Notes: generated from the letters alone by a model not told the origin. Positions 31,319 through 39,754 are shown, counted from the stretch's first letter. The stretch is 59,552 nt of DNA from an uncultured Bacteroidales bacterium (GCA_905234645.1 CAJOIS010000011.1:1-59552), one strand, 5' to 3'. Numbers and translations are program-made.

Positions 31319-32737
31319 CTAGAACTGGAAATAGATGAACGGAAAATTAAAGACACTCGAACAACAGATGACCATGAAGAGCAGCACGGCATAGATCAGC
31401 CACCTGACCGCCAGCGGCTTGTCGTCGCACCACTTGTCAAAACGCGTGTTGCAGAGCACGATGTCGGAGAGGATGAACAGTCCGAGGTAGATCCACATGC
31501 CGGGTTTGATAGATAGTGTTTCAGGGCGACCCGTATGGGTGAATGCCGCGACGAAAATCTCCTTCAGATGCTCGAAATCGGTGGCGCGAAACATCACCCA
31601 AAACAGCGTCACCAGCACAAAGGTCTTAAGGACACAAAGCGCATCGATACAGATTTTCAGCCACTTGGATTGGCTTTCTTTTGCCGGAATCTTGTCACGC
31701 AAGGCCTTCTCTATGATGTGCAACAAGCCATGGGCAAAGCCCCACAGCAGGAAGGTCCAAGCGGCCCCGTGCCAGATGCCGCTGAGGACGAATACCACCA
31801 AAATGTTGAACGCCCATCTCCCGAACTTCACGCGGCTGCCACCGAGAGGGATGTAGACATAGTCGCGGAACCAGGTAGACAACGAGATATGCCAACGGTG
31901 CCAAAACTCGGCGATGTTTTTGGAGAGGTAGGGCGACTTGAAGTTGTCGGTGATGTCGAAACCCATGAGCTTGGCGCTGCCGAGGGCGATGGTGGAATAG
32001 CCGAAGAAGTCGCAATAGATCTGGAAGCTATAGAACACCATCGACAGCCAGATTGCTCCCGCATTGTACTCGTCGAGATGGCCATACACCTCATCAACAT
32101 ATTCGCCCAAGTGGTCGGCCACCACCATCTTGACGAAGAAGCCAAACAAAATGAGGCGCATACCTTTGGAGATGTTCTCGTATTGGAATTTCTTCTCCTC
32201 ATGCAGCTGGCGCAGCAGGTTGGCGGGCCTTTCGATGGGACCCGTGACGAGTTGCGGGAAGAACATCACATACAGCGCATAGTAGCCGAAATGCCGTTCC
32301 GCCTTCTGATGGCCACGATACACCTCGATGACATAGCTCATGCTCTGGAAGGTATGGAACGACAGACCTATGGGCAGGATGATGTGCGTCATGAGGTGGG
32401 TCTCCATGCCCAACGAAGCGCACAGCTGGTCCAAATTCTCGGTCAGGAAGTTCAAGTACTTGAAAATCAACAGCACCGTGAGCGTACTCACGATGCTGAT
32501 AACAAAGAAGGTCTTCTTCTTTCTGGGTTGGTCGGCATAGCGTTCCATCAGCAGTCCCGCCGCATAGTCGACGACGATGGTGACGAGCAGGATGAGGATG
32601 TACTTGGGCACAAACCACATGTAAAACACGCAGCTCGCCGCCAACAGCATCAGCCATCGTGCCTTTTGTGGCAGTACGTAGAACAGGACCACCACAAGGG
32701 GCAGGAAGATGAGGAACTCTATGGAGTTGAAAACCAT
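31319..32737 (-). CDS. MBOAT-family O-acyltransferase (AlgI/DltB-like)
   Basis: A 472-residue multi-spanning protein. It has the family stretches VVLFYVLPQKARWLMLLAAS, SFHTFQSMSYVIEVYRG, PQLVTGPIERPANLL and, centrally, NFKSPYLSKNIAEFWHRWHI followed by SLSTWFRDYVYIPLGGSR. The catalytic His lies in VLSGIWHGAAWTFLLWGFAH. The family moves acyl groups across the membrane onto polysaccharide or other acceptors. The adjacent SGNH-like protein is its probable periplasmic partner. It follows the Omp28-like gene by 18 nt, so it appears co-transcribed with it. Confidence 0.93.
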   Translation of the reverse strand: MVFNSIEFLIFLPLVVVLFYVLPQKARWLMLLAASCVFYMWFVPKYILILLVTIVVDYAAGLLMERYADQPRKKKTFFVISIVSTLTVLLIFKYLNFLTENLDQLCASLGMETHLMTHIILPIGLSFHTFQSMSYVIEVYRGHQKAERHFGYYALYVMFFPQLVTGPIERPANLLRQLHEEKKFQYENISKGMRLILFGFFVKMVVADHLGEYVDEVYGHLDEYNAGAIWLSMVFYSFQIYCDFFGYSTIALGSAKLMGFDITDNFKSPYLSKNIAEFWHRWHISLSTWFRDYVYIPLGGSRVKFGRWAFNILVVFVLSGIWHGAAWTFLLWGFAHGLLHIIEKALRDKIPAKESQSKWLKICIDALCVLKTFVLVTLFWVMFRATDFEHLKEIFVAAFTHTGRPETLSIKPGMWIYLGLFILSDIVLCNTRFDKWCDDKPLAVRWLIYAVLLFMVICCSSVFNFPFIYFQF

Positions 32738-32755
32738 AAAACCCTAATAGTCAGG

Positions 32756-34096
32756 TTATTTGATTTTCACAATAGTCGTTTGCAATATCTTTCCTCCCAA
32801 ACTATTGTCATACACATAAACGAGGGCATAGCACTCGTCAGCGTTGTAATCGGGGTTGAGGTCGATTTCGTATTGGAAATGATAGTCATCGCCTTCTTCG
32901 ACCGAGCTGCTCTCGAATTCCACGCCGTCGACACCATTCAAAGTGCCGCGGAACACATTGTGGAACACATATTCCTTATCGATGCCTCCAGGGACCTTTT
33001 GCCAACCCACGATGTTATCCTCCACCAGGCATGCCGTGACATAAAAATCGCCTGCCATGTCTTTGAGAGCCACGGCGCGGCCACTCACCTGCAGATGGCG
33101 TGAGTCTTCGTCATAATCGTTGGTGACCACCACTTCGAAGGATTGCTCCTCCGCTATGGCATCTCTTGTCGGAGCGTCGATTTGTTCCACATAGAGTGTA
33201 TGTCCTTCTGTCAGTCCGACATAATCCACGGAAAACAGCGGATTGGAGTCGTTGTTGCCATACCATTGTGTGCCTTCGTCCGTCATGAAATCCGGGAAAT
33301 GTCCACCAGCCTGCGCCATGGCACCGGCATGAACACCCATGATGATGATATGATCGGCATCCAGTTGGTGCTGGAGGTTATGGGCATAGTCGGCGGCGGC
33401 AGGGCAGTTGACACAGAGCACACCCGTAAAGTCCTTGATGAGCACGGTCTTGCCCGTGGGTTCTATCTCCGAAGTCTCCACCTGGACCATCACCGTATAA
33501 TCTGCCGTAGTACCGTTTTGGGCGGTCACGGTGTAAGTGACAGGACGGGTGAAATCCTGTGCCTCACCAGAGGCAGGGTTGACTGTGGCGCCTTCCGACA
33601 CCTCAATGGTCGGGACGAGGCTGGTGACGTCAGTGCCTACTGGCATGACCAGCGTCACTGTCTTGGCGATTTCATTGATCTCGCCTTCCACGCCGTCAAT
33701 CGTGAACGAAAGAATGCTCTTCTCGTTTTCGGCGTCATGCACGACCGCCGTCACCTCATATTGCGCCGTGGTGCCGTTCATGGCGGTGACGGTATAATAG
33801 ACGGGGTTGGTGAAGTCCTGTGCCACGCCTGATTCGGGTTCAACAGTGGCATAAGTCGAGACGACGATGGTCGGCGTCAGATGGCTCACGTCCGTTCCCG
33901 CCGGGAAGTCCAGCACCACAACCTTGGCATCCTCGTCAATAGTGCCAACGACAGTATCGATTTCAAATTTCAAGAGGAATTTCTCGTTGTCGGCACCTGC
34001 TATATAGGGTTCCTTTTCGACATCGCAAGCATTCATGCCAAGCATGATGGCCAGCAAAGCCGCACCTATTCTTAATAAACCTTTCATTGTTCTCAT
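32756..34096 (-). CDS. Omp28-related lipoprotein with two N-terminal DUF5018-like repeats
   Basis: A 446-residue lipoprotein (lipobox LGMNAC, Cys at about residue 24). Residues about 40-120 and 128-205 are two related beta modules (FEIDTVVGTIDEDAKVVVLD and FTIDGVEGEINEIAKTVTLV, each ending in TYTVTAQNGTTA-type sequence). The C-terminal half (about residues 213-446) is an Omp28-like domain starting KTVLIKDFTGVLCVNCPAAA, with a CVNC pair in a thioredoxin-like position, and ADHIIIMGVHAG. Omp28-family members are outer-membrane lipoproteins of unclear function. A thioredoxin of TlpA type is encoded two genes upstream. Confidence 0.82.
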   Translation of the reverse strand: MRTMKGLLRIGAALLAIMLGMNACDVEKEPYIAGADNEKFLLKFEIDTVVGTIDEDAKVVVLDFPAGTDVSHLTPTIVVSTYATVEPESGVAQDFTNPVYYTVTAMNGTTAQYEVTAVVHDAENEKSILSFTIDGVEGEINEIAKTVTLVMPVGTDVTSLVPTIEVSEGATVNPASGEAQDFTRPVTYTVTAQNGTTADYTVMVQVETSEIEPTGKTVLIKDFTGVLCVNCPAAADYAHNLQHQLDADHIIIMGVHAGAMAQAGGHFPDFMTDEGTQWYGNNDSNPLFSVDYVGLTEGHTLYVEQIDAPTRDAIAEEQSFEVVVTNDYDEDSRHLQVSGRAVALKDMAGDFYVTACLVEDNIVGWQKVPGGIDKEYVFHNVFRGTLNGVDGVEFESSSVEEGDDYHFQYEIDLNPDYNADECYALVYVYDNSLGGKILQTTIVKIK

Positions 34097-34115
34097 AGTT
34101 TAGGGGTTATGCTCG

Positions 34116-35855
34116 TTAAAAACTCGTTGAAACGGTCAGCGACACGCCACTTGAGGCAGGCACCGTCCGGCACACGCCGCCCACACAGACCACGCCTTCG
34201 CTCTGACGACCTGCACTCAACATGACGCGAGTGGCATCGTGGATATAGGTGACTGTGCCGGTGAAATAATGGTCACGGTATTCCTCAACGGGGTTGCCAT
34301 AATTCCACTTGTCGGCAATCGAGAACGACCAGTGCGGGTTGATAGAGTACTCCAGCAAAGCCGCAGCCCAGTCGCCACGCTTCTGGTAGTCTTTCTTGTC
34401 GCCTTCCTCGTACTCGTAGCCTCTGTGAACCTTGTTTTCCCACAAGCCTTGCAATTCGAGGCGGAGGCTCTGTTTCCTGTTGATCTTATACGTCACGTCG
34501 AGGAAGCCGATGTTGGCCTGCACGACGGGGGCGCCGGCATGGCCTTCGATGGTTTCAATATCGTAATACAGGTTGATGTATTGTGCAGTGAGGTGCCAGT
34601 TTGAACTTATCTTCTTGTCGATTTCGAAATTGATGTCGCGGAAGAAACGATGGTCGCTGACGGCGAAGAACCTGGAGGTGTAGCCCAATGTGCCAGGCTG
34701 GTTCAAGCCCACTTCGCTTCCATACTGGACGGAATCGCGTACGATGTCGTTCACCTGACTCATGTTGAAGGCCAGTTTTGTGCCGTATTTTCCACCAAGA
34801 GCTGTGCCCTTCGGGATGGTGTAGTTGACTTGGAACTGTGCCGCCATCTCACCGTTGGGTTGCGTCGAATAGGTATACATCGACGGCAGGCTGTGCGTAT
34901 GGGTATAATTAATAGGTGGGATGAAGTTGATGTCGAGGTCGTTCTGTTTGCCCGTGTACATCGACTTGAAACTCATGTTGTCGACGCGTTTCACTTGCAG
35001 CACGGCGCCGAAGCCTTTCTGCGAATAGCTCAGCGACGACATCAAGGCGCGACCTTCCTTATAGATGAAGTTGTTGATGGCCGAGGGGTCGTTGATCTTA
35101 TAGGCATACTCGGTGCTGAAAGCCCAGTTGCCATAGCCCAAGTTGATACGACCTGCTGCAGCACCCACATTTTCAGGGATGTTGTAGAACGAGCTTTGGT
35201 CCGCCTGTTTCTTGCTGACAAAGCTACCGCCAATGCTCATCCTGAATTTGGATTCGCTCAAGGCGGGGATGCTTTGGTTGAGGTCCCACTCGCCGTCGAC
35301 ACCACGCACGATGCCACGGTAGTCGTCGGAAGCGAAATCACGCTCAAGATAGGGTGCCCAATAGTAACGCTGTCGGCCGTACAAACCTTTGATAGTCACG
35401 CCGTTGAACGGACGCAACACCACACGCACGCCGCGCAGGGCGTTGTCCATGCCCAGCGACCACTCCTCATAGGTGCGGAACACAAAGCCACAACCGAACT
35501 GGTCGTAGATGTCGCCCACGGTAGCGCCGATGAATCCATTGTCGTAGGTGGCATAGAAATTGGCCAGGCCCACACCGTTCAGCTCGCTGCGGAAGCCGTT
35601 CATCTCGGGCAGAAAGGCCTCGAAACGCATGCCTGCGGAGAAGTTGCCGTTGGTGTAGTTGATCTTGCCGAAGCCGTTGATGCCGAACTTCTTGCCATTA
35701 AGGTCGTTGATGCCGATGCCTTCATCAAGCATGTAGTATTGTGCGTCGGTCTGGAAAGCGCCGTTCACCTGGCTGCCTTCCAAAAACGACTGCGCGCTCG
35801 CCTTGAAACCGACTGTCAAAGCGAGTGCAAGCAGTAATAGTATGTGTTTTCGCAT
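34116..35855 (-). CDS. DUF6029-type outer-membrane beta-barrel protein
   Basis: A 579-residue protein with a signal peptide (MRKHILLLLALALTVGFKAS, cleavage near AQS). It is rich in alternating aromatic and polar beta strands, with the family-like start GSQVNGAFQTDAQYYMLDEG and IGINDLNGKKFGINGFGKINY. It ends in an aromatic residue (SLTVSTSF), as outer-membrane barrels do. It appears to be a porin-like barrel; DUF6029 is my best family match but is recalled by pattern only. The longer frame upstream to 35957 runs through repeat DNA and is rejected. It lies between the TlpA-like and Omp28-like genes. Confidence 0.75.
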   Translation of the reverse strand: MRKHILLLLALALTVGFKASAQSFLEGSQVNGAFQTDAQYYMLDEGIGINDLNGKKFGINGFGKINYTNGNFSAGMRFEAFLPEMNGFRSELNGVGLANFYATYDNGFIGATVGDIYDQFGCGFVFRTYEEWSLGMDNALRGVRVVLRPFNGVTIKGLYGRQRYYWAPYLERDFASDDYRGIVRGVDGEWDLNQSIPALSESKFRMSIGGSFVSKKQADQSSFYNIPENVGAAAGRINLGYGNWAFSTEYAYKINDPSAINNFIYKEGRALMSSLSYSQKGFGAVLQVKRVDNMSFKSMYTGKQNDLDINFIPPINYTHTHSLPSMYTYSTQPNGEMAAQFQVNYTIPKGTALGGKYGTKLAFNMSQVNDIVRDSVQYGSEVGLNQPGTLGYTSRFFAVSDHRFFRDINFEIDKKISSNWHLTAQYINLYYDIETIEGHAGAPVVQANIGFLDVTYKINRKQSLRLELQGLWENKVHRGYEYEEGDKKDYQKRGDWAAALLEYSINPHWSFSIADKWNYGNPVEEYRDHYFTGTVTYIHDATRVMLSAGRQSEGVVCVGGVCRTVPASSGVSLTVSTSF

Positions 35856-35889
35856 AAGCAATATTGAATTAGGAATGCGGAATGCGGAA

Positions 35890-35912
35890 ATCGGAGATTC
35901 AACGCAGTTAAT
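35890..35912 (+). repeat. ATCGAAGATTCAACG repeat, copy 1
   Basis: A 23-nt unit beginning ATCGGAGATTCAACG, recurring at 36533-36555 and 38990-39012 with two differences each. All copies are intergenic and in the same orientation. Confidence 0.7.
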
Positions 35913-35964
35913 ATCGCAATGCGATGCTGGGCTTTGCCCCCATTCCGAATTCAGCATTTAGCAT

Positions 35965-36468
35965 TTATTTCTTTTTCTTTGCGATCTTCAGGATTTCTTC
36001 ATAGAGGTCTTCTTCGCCGCCTTCGATATAGCCGGTATGCTGATAGACGAGTTTGCCGTTGCCGTCGAAAAGGAAGGTGTGCGGCGGGTTGCTCACGTTC
36101 ATGGCACGCTTGAGGTCGCTGTTCACGTCGAGGAGGACGTCAAAGTCCCAGCCCTTGCCTTCCACGGTAGGCTTCACCTTGGCGGTGGAACGCGAGTCGT
36201 CGATAGAGACAGCATAGATCTTCACGCCGGTCTCGTCCTGCCAATCCTGATACACGTCATTCAAGGCGTTGTGTTCCTTGATGCAGGGACCGCACCAGGT
36301 AGCCCAGAATGTGATGACGATGGGCTTGCCGTTGTTCGTCAACTTGGCGATGTTCACATCCTTGCCGTTCAAGTCTTTCAAGGTGACGTTGGGCAGATCC
36401 GTTTTCGATTGCGCGTGAAGGCCCGTAAAGACCATGGCCATCAGCAAAAGTGTCATGAGTTTTTTCAT
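35965..36468 (-). CDS. TlpA-like thioredoxin-fold protein
   Basis: A 167-residue exported protein with a signal peptide (MKKLMTLLLMAMVFTGLHAQ). The thioredoxin domain has NVTLKDLNGKDVNIAKLT, the redox motif WATWCGPCIKEH (CGPC at about residues 59-62), VKIYAVSIDDSRST, NPPHTFLFDGNGKLVYQHTG, and a basic C-terminus KIAKKKK. It likely reduces or shuffles disulfides in the periplasm. It is the first gene of the minus-strand run with the DUF6029-like and Omp28-like genes, and may act on their products. Confidence 0.92.
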   Translation of the reverse strand: MKKLMTLLLMAMVFTGLHAQSKTDLPNVTLKDLNGKDVNIAKLTNNGKPIVITFWATWCGPCIKEHNALNDVYQDWQDETGVKIYAVSIDDSRSTAKVKPTVEGKGWDFDVLLDVNSDLKRAMNVSNPPHTFLFDGNGKLVYQHTGYIEGGEEDLYEEILKIAKKKK

Positions 36469-36495
36469 TGATTCAAAGTTTTAATATTATGATTT

Positions 36496-36503
36496 CAAAT
36501 TTA
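36496..36503 (-). promoter_or_regulatory. Promoter -7 box of the TlpA-like gene
   Basis: TAAATTTG on the minus strand, with a TTG 19 nt upstream. The ATG is 27 nt downstream. Confidence 0.45.
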
Positions 36504-36532
36504 TTCTGTATTCTTCAATTCTCAATTGTCAA

Positions 36533-36555
36533 ATCGAAGATTCAACGTAGTTAAT
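36533..36555 (+). repeat. ATCGAAGATTCAACG repeat, copy 2
   Basis: Same 23-nt unit as 35890-35912. It is followed by TTATCAATTATCAATT at the end of manA. Confidence 0.7.
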
Positions 36556-36564
36556 TATCAATTA

Positions 36565-37560
36565 TCAATTTTCCTCAAGTTGACAATAAATTTCAAGCAG
36601 TTTGCAATACTTCTCCGCCCGGATAGCCACCTTCTTGATGACGTTGGGGATGAGAACGCATTCTCCTGTACCTACAAATACCGAGCCATTTTCCCAATTC
36701 AGCGTAAAATTTCCTTCCAAAGGCATCAAAATCACAAAAGAATCGAGGTTGGCGTAGTCCTTCTCCATCTCGCCTTGCAGCTGCAGGAGGTTGGTCACAA
36801 AGTACTGGCAGTCAACGACGGGGACGGTCTTGTTCATCATCTGTGGCACCTCGGTTTTATACCTCTCGGGCAGGGTACCGTCAATAGCCTCCACCGACTG
36901 TGGGATGTGCAGCTCACGGCGCATGCCGGCCACGTCGATGCGGTCCCAGTCGTAGATGCGGTAGGTGGTGTCGCTGGTCTGCTGTATCTCCGCCACCATG
37001 ATGCCGGGGCCAAGGGCATGGATGCGGCCTGCGGGGATGAAGAAGACGTCGTCCTTCTTCACCGGCTCGTGGTTGAGCACCGATTGCAGCGTGTTGTCCT
37101 TCAAGACGTTGACATAGTCCATGCGGGTCAGTTCGCGGTTGAAGCCCATGACGAGTTCGGCGTCTTTGTCGGCCTGCATCACATACCACATCTCGGTCTT
37201 GCCGTTGCCGATGCCGCGTTTCTCGGCCAGTTCGTCGTCGGGGTGCACCTGTACCGAGAGCCAGTCGTTGGCGTCGATGATCTTCAGCAGCAGGGGGAAC
37301 TGTTCGCCGTATTTGTCGAAGACGCTCTCGCCGACGAGGTCGCCCATGAAGGTCTCCACGAGGTCGTTGATCTCGTCGCCGCAGAAATCGCCGTTGGCCA
37401 CTACGCTCTGTTCGTCCCAAACGCCCGACAGCAGCCATTCCTCGCCGCAGTTGGGCAGCGGCCCGTAGTCCACGCCGAGCACTTCCTTGATTTTTCTTCC
37501 GCCCCAGATCTTATCCTTGAAGATGGGCTTGAATTTCAGGGGATATAGTACGGTTTTCAT
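36565..37560 (-). CDS. manA: Mannose-6-phosphate isomerase, class I
   Basis: A 331-residue cupin enzyme, MKTVLYPLKFKPIFKDKIWG. It has the GGRKIKEVLG and EEWLLSGVWDEQSVVANG starts, the zinc-site stretch LSVQVHPDDELAEKRGIGNG with KTEMWYVM (Gln, His, Glu ligands), and IPAGRIHALGPGIMVAEIQQ with the fourth ligand His. SDTTYRIYDWDR is also typical. It interconverts mannose 6-phosphate and fructose 6-phosphate, feeding GDP-mannose and glycan synthesis. The upstream region (37561-37640) consists of GGGACACGGGAC-type repeats, and no good promoter box is visible for this strand. Confidence 0.95.
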   Translation of the reverse strand: MKTVLYPLKFKPIFKDKIWGGRKIKEVLGVDYGPLPNCGEEWLLSGVWDEQSVVANGDFCGDEINDLVETFMGDLVGESVFDKYGEQFPLLLKIIDANDWLSVQVHPDDELAEKRGIGNGKTEMWYVMQADKDAELVMGFNRELTRMDYVNVLKDNTLQSVLNHEPVKKDDVFFIPAGRIHALGPGIMVAEIQQTSDTTYRIYDWDRIDVAGMRRELHIPQSVEAIDGTLPERYKTEVPQMMNKTVPVVDCQYFVTNLLQLQGEMEKDYANLDSFVILMPLEGNFTLNWENGSVFVGTGECVLIPNVIKKVAIRAEKYCKLLEIYCQLEEN

Positions 37561-37570
37561 AGTTCAAAAT

Positions 37571-37637
37571 GACACGGGACACGGGACTTCGGGACACGGG
37601 ACAAAGACTCGCGTCTCGTGTCTCGCAGTCTCGCGTC
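37571..37637. repeat. GACACGGGAC / TCTCGTGTCTCG short repeats
   Basis: Three GGGACACGGGAC-type words followed by three TCTCG(T/C)GTC words, roughly inverted to the first group, between the divergent manA and M20 genes. Confidence 0.6.
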
Positions 37638-37692
37638 GTTAATGAATTTTGGGGCAAAGATAGGACAATTTTCGGAATTATGAAAAAACCCG

Positions 37693-37700
37693 TACTTTTG
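37693..37700 (+). promoter_or_regulatory. Promoter -7 box of the M20 amidohydrolase gene
   Basis: TACTTTTG followed by CGCC, 19 nt before the chosen ATG at 37719. It argues against the upstream in-frame ATG at 37680. Confidence 0.55.
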
Positions 37701-37718
37701 CGCCAAAGAATCCATGCT

Positions 37719-38855
37719 ATGCAAAACCTCATCGAACTACGCCATATCCTTCACGCGCACCCCGAGCTTTCGGGACAGGAAGCGCTGACCAACGGAATCT
37801 TGAACCAATGGGTGAAGCAGACCCAGCCCGACCGGATCGTCGAGAAGATCGGCGGCTATGGCCTGGCCGCCATCTATAAAGGCGCCAAGCCCGGCAAGCG
37901 TATCCTCATCCGAGGCGACATCGACGCGCTGCACATCCCCGAGCCCAACGACCTCCCCTATAAATCCCAAAACCAAGGCGTCTCGCACAAATGCGGCCAC
38001 GACGGCCATGCCACCATCCTCTGCGGACTGACGCAATGGCTCGGCGAGCAACGCCCCGACCAAGGTGAGGTGGTGCTGCTCTTCCAACCCGCCGAGGAGA
38101 CAGGACAAGGCGCACAGGCCATCCTCGACGACCCACAGTTCGCCCAAATCAAGCCTGATGTGGCTTATGGTTTGCACAACCTGCCTGGCTTCGAGAAAGG
38201 GCAAATCATGGTGCGCGAGGGTTGCTTCGCAGCGGCTTCCTTCGGCTTGAAACTCTGTTTCGACGGTCGCACTGCCCACGCCTCACAGCCCGAGACAGGG
38301 CGCAACCCATCAGAGTTACTGGCCCAACTCATTCACCATCTGGAGAAAAAACGCGAGCAGCTGAAAGCTGTCAAACCCTTGACCACCTTCGTCATCACGC
38401 ATGCCATTTTGGGTGAGGAGACCTTCGGCGTTGCGCCTGGTCATGCCGAGATTTGGCTCACTCTGCGCAGCTTCAACGACCGCAACCTTGAATTGATGTC
38501 CACGGAAATCATCGAGTTCTGCCGTGCCAAGGCCAAGGATTATCTCTTCGACTTCAACTTCTCCATGCACGAGGCCTTCGCTGCCACCAACAGCGATCCC
38601 AACTGCGTGAAAACCATAGAACAAGCTGCCAAGAACCTTGAATTAAACCTCAGTCATTTGGAAGAGCCTTTCCGCTGGTCGGAGGACTTTGGCAGGTTCG
38701 GCAGCGTCTGCCCCATCGGTTTCTTCGGTCTCGGTTCAGGCACAGAGCAACCCGCCCTTCACGACCCGATGTTTGATTTCCCCGACGACATTCTGGAGAT
38801 CGGGATGGGGATGTTTTGGGAGATCATAAGATTAGAATTGGAAGTTAATACCTAA
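37719..38855 (+). CDS. M20-family amidohydrolase (N-acyl-amino-acid hydrolase type)
   Basis: A 378-residue metallopeptidase-like enzyme beginning MQNLIELRHILHAHPELSGQ. It carries ILIRGDIDALHIPEPNDLPY, the metal ligands SHKCGHDGHATILCGLTQWL, and LLFQPAEETGQGAQAILDD. VAYGLHNLPGFEKGQIMVRE and a dimerisation domain with DGRTAHASQPETGRNPSELL follow. Relatives remove acyl groups from amino acids or small peptides. The substrate is not evident. Two earlier in-frame starts are possible, but the promoter -7 box at 37693-37700 places transcription start downstream of them. Confidence 0.92.
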   Translation: MQNLIELRHILHAHPELSGQEALTNGILNQWVKQTQPDRIVEKIGGYGLAAIYKGAKPGKRILIRGDIDALHIPEPNDLPYKSQNQGVSHKCGHDGHATILCGLTQWLGEQRPDQGEVVLLFQPAEETGQGAQAILDDPQFAQIKPDVAYGLHNLPGFEKGQIMVREGCFAAASFGLKLCFDGRTAHASQPETGRNPSELLAQLIHHLEKKREQLKAVKPLTTFVITHAILGEETFGVAPGHAEIWLTLRSFNDRNLELMSTEIIEFCRAKAKDYLFDFNFSMHEAFAATNSDPNCVKTIEQAAKNLELNLSHLEEPFRWSEDFGRFGSVCPIGFFGLGSGTEQPALHDPMFDFPDDILEIGMGMFWEIIRLELEVNT

Positions 38856-39073
38856 CGGTTAATGCAGGCTCACTCTCTATGTCATTCCCAGAAAGGCATG
38901 CGGGGGAGGTGGAATCTATAGAGGGTGAGACTGCTTTCTATGAGCCGCCCTGCATAGATTCCAATCCACCGCACATACCCACGTTGGAAATCGAAGATTC
39001 GACGTAGTCAATGACATGCAGGGCTTGATGGTCTTGATAAAAAACCGCAGTTTTATAGTCCCAAAAGTAAAAA
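38856..39073. other. Gene-free stretch before the restriction-modification island
   Basis: No open frame of note. It holds a GTCATTCCC-type repeat with the 10-bp inverted arms TGGAATCTAT (38910-38919) and ATAGATTCCA (38954-38963), and the third ATCGAAGATTCGACG copy (38990-39012). From about 39060 the base composition turns strongly AT-rich, marking the island edge. Confidence 0.65.
38990..39012 (+). repeat. ATCGAAGATTCAACG repeat, copy 3
   Basis: Same 23-nt unit as 36533-36555, with two changes. Confidence 0.7.
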
Positions 39074-39110
39074 ATATGATTTATTTGAATAATTGCTTAG
39101 TAAATCATAT
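39074..39110. repeat. Inverted repeat upstream of the hsdS-hsdM operon
   Basis: ATATGATTTA (39074-39083) and TAAATCATAT (39101-39110), a perfect 10-bp inverted repeat with a 17-nt gap. It overlaps operator 1. Confidence 0.7.
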
Positions 39111-39115
39111 ACTAA
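39097..39115. promoter_or_regulatory. Operator-like palindrome 1 of the hsdS-hsdM operon
   Basis: TTAGTA, seven-nucleotide centre AATCATA, TACTAA. The same palindrome with centre ATACATA lies at 39181-39199, exactly 84 bp downstream. This copy is about 20 bp upstream of the -33 box. Confidence 0.7.
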
Positions 39116-39135
39116 TAATTTTTTATTTGGTTTCA

Positions 39136-39166
39136 TTTGCTATTTCGAATACTATTTGTATTTTTG
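39136..39166 (+). promoter_or_regulatory. Promoter of the hsdS-hsdM operon
   Basis: TTTG at 39136-39139 and TATTTTTG at 39159-39166, spacing 19 nt, followed by CAGC and the ATG at 39171. The transcript would be nearly leaderless. The promoter sits between the two palindromes. Confidence 0.75.
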
Positions 39167-39170
39167 CAGC

Positions 39171-39752
39171 ATGACTATATTTAGTAATACATATACTAAT
39201 ATTAAGAGGAAGATTTCTGAAATAGCAGAAGTGGTTTCAGGTGTCTATCTACAGACCGCACCCTATGGAGATGTATCCTATTTGCAGATAAAAGACTTGC
39301 TTTCTGAATCACCCGAGAAAACCGCCTCAAAAGTCACTCTTTCTCCCAAAAACGAACGTTATCTGTTGGCAAAAGGCGACTTGTTGTTTGCCGGAAAAGG
39401 GACAACCTACCTTTGCAAGGTGTTTAACCTCGACATTCCGGCCATCGCCTCCACCACCTTATATATAATTCGCCTTACCTCAAAAGACATCCTTTCTGAC
39501 TATCTTTGCTGGTACCTGAATCAGCCTACCGTAATGGCGATGATGAAAACACAACAAGTGGGCACGGGTACACCGCTCATCCATAAACAAGTCGTTGAAG
39601 ACTTTGAAATCCCTATTCCGGATTTGGAAACCCAACAGCGCATTGTGGAATTGGCGAAACTTCAAACCAGAGAAAAAGAACTTTACCAAGCCATCGCCGA
39701 AAAACGACAACTGATCACCAACCAACTCATAATGAATAAATTAAACAAATAA
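39171..39752 (+). CDS. hsdS: Half-size type I restriction specificity subunit (single target-recognition domain)
   Basis: A 193-residue protein starting MTIFSNTYTNIKRKISEIAE. It has one HsdS target-recognition domain: ISEIAEVVSGVYLQTAPYGD, YLLAKGDLLFAGKG, ASTTLYIIRLTSKDILSDYL, HKQVVEDFEIPIPDLETQQR. One long conserved helix follows (IVELAKLQTREKELYQAIAE). Full HsdS has two such units, so this one would have to act as a dimer or as an accessory subunit. The ATG at 39171 follows the promoter; the upstream frame is rejected. Codons 4-11 contain the second operator-like palindrome. hsdM begins two nucleotides after the stop. Confidence 0.85.
   Translation: MTIFSNTYTNIKRKISEIAEVVSGVYLQTAPYGDVSYLQIKDLLSESPEKTASKVTLSPKNERYLLAKGDLLFAGKGTTYLCKVFNLDIPAIASTTLYIIRLTSKDILSDYLCWYLNQPTVMAMMKTQQVGTGTPLIHKQVVEDFEIPIPDLETQQRIVELAKLQTREKELYQAIAEKRQLITNQLIMNKLNK
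39181..39199. promoter_or_regulatory. Operator-like palindrome 2, inside the hsdS start region
   Basis: TTAGTA, centre ATACATA, TACTAA. Second copy of the 39097-39115 palindrome, placed just downstream of the start codon. The 84-bp spacing is eight helical turns at 10.5 bp per turn, which would put both sites on the same DNA face. Confidence 0.7.
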
Positions 39753-39754
39753 AT

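Noticed and set aside
29949..33103. Long plus-strand frames (457 and 522 codons) opposite the SGNH-like and MBOAT genes
   Set aside because: The minus-strand genes have membrane segments and family motifs. The plus-strand translations are His/Gln/Val-rich shadows.
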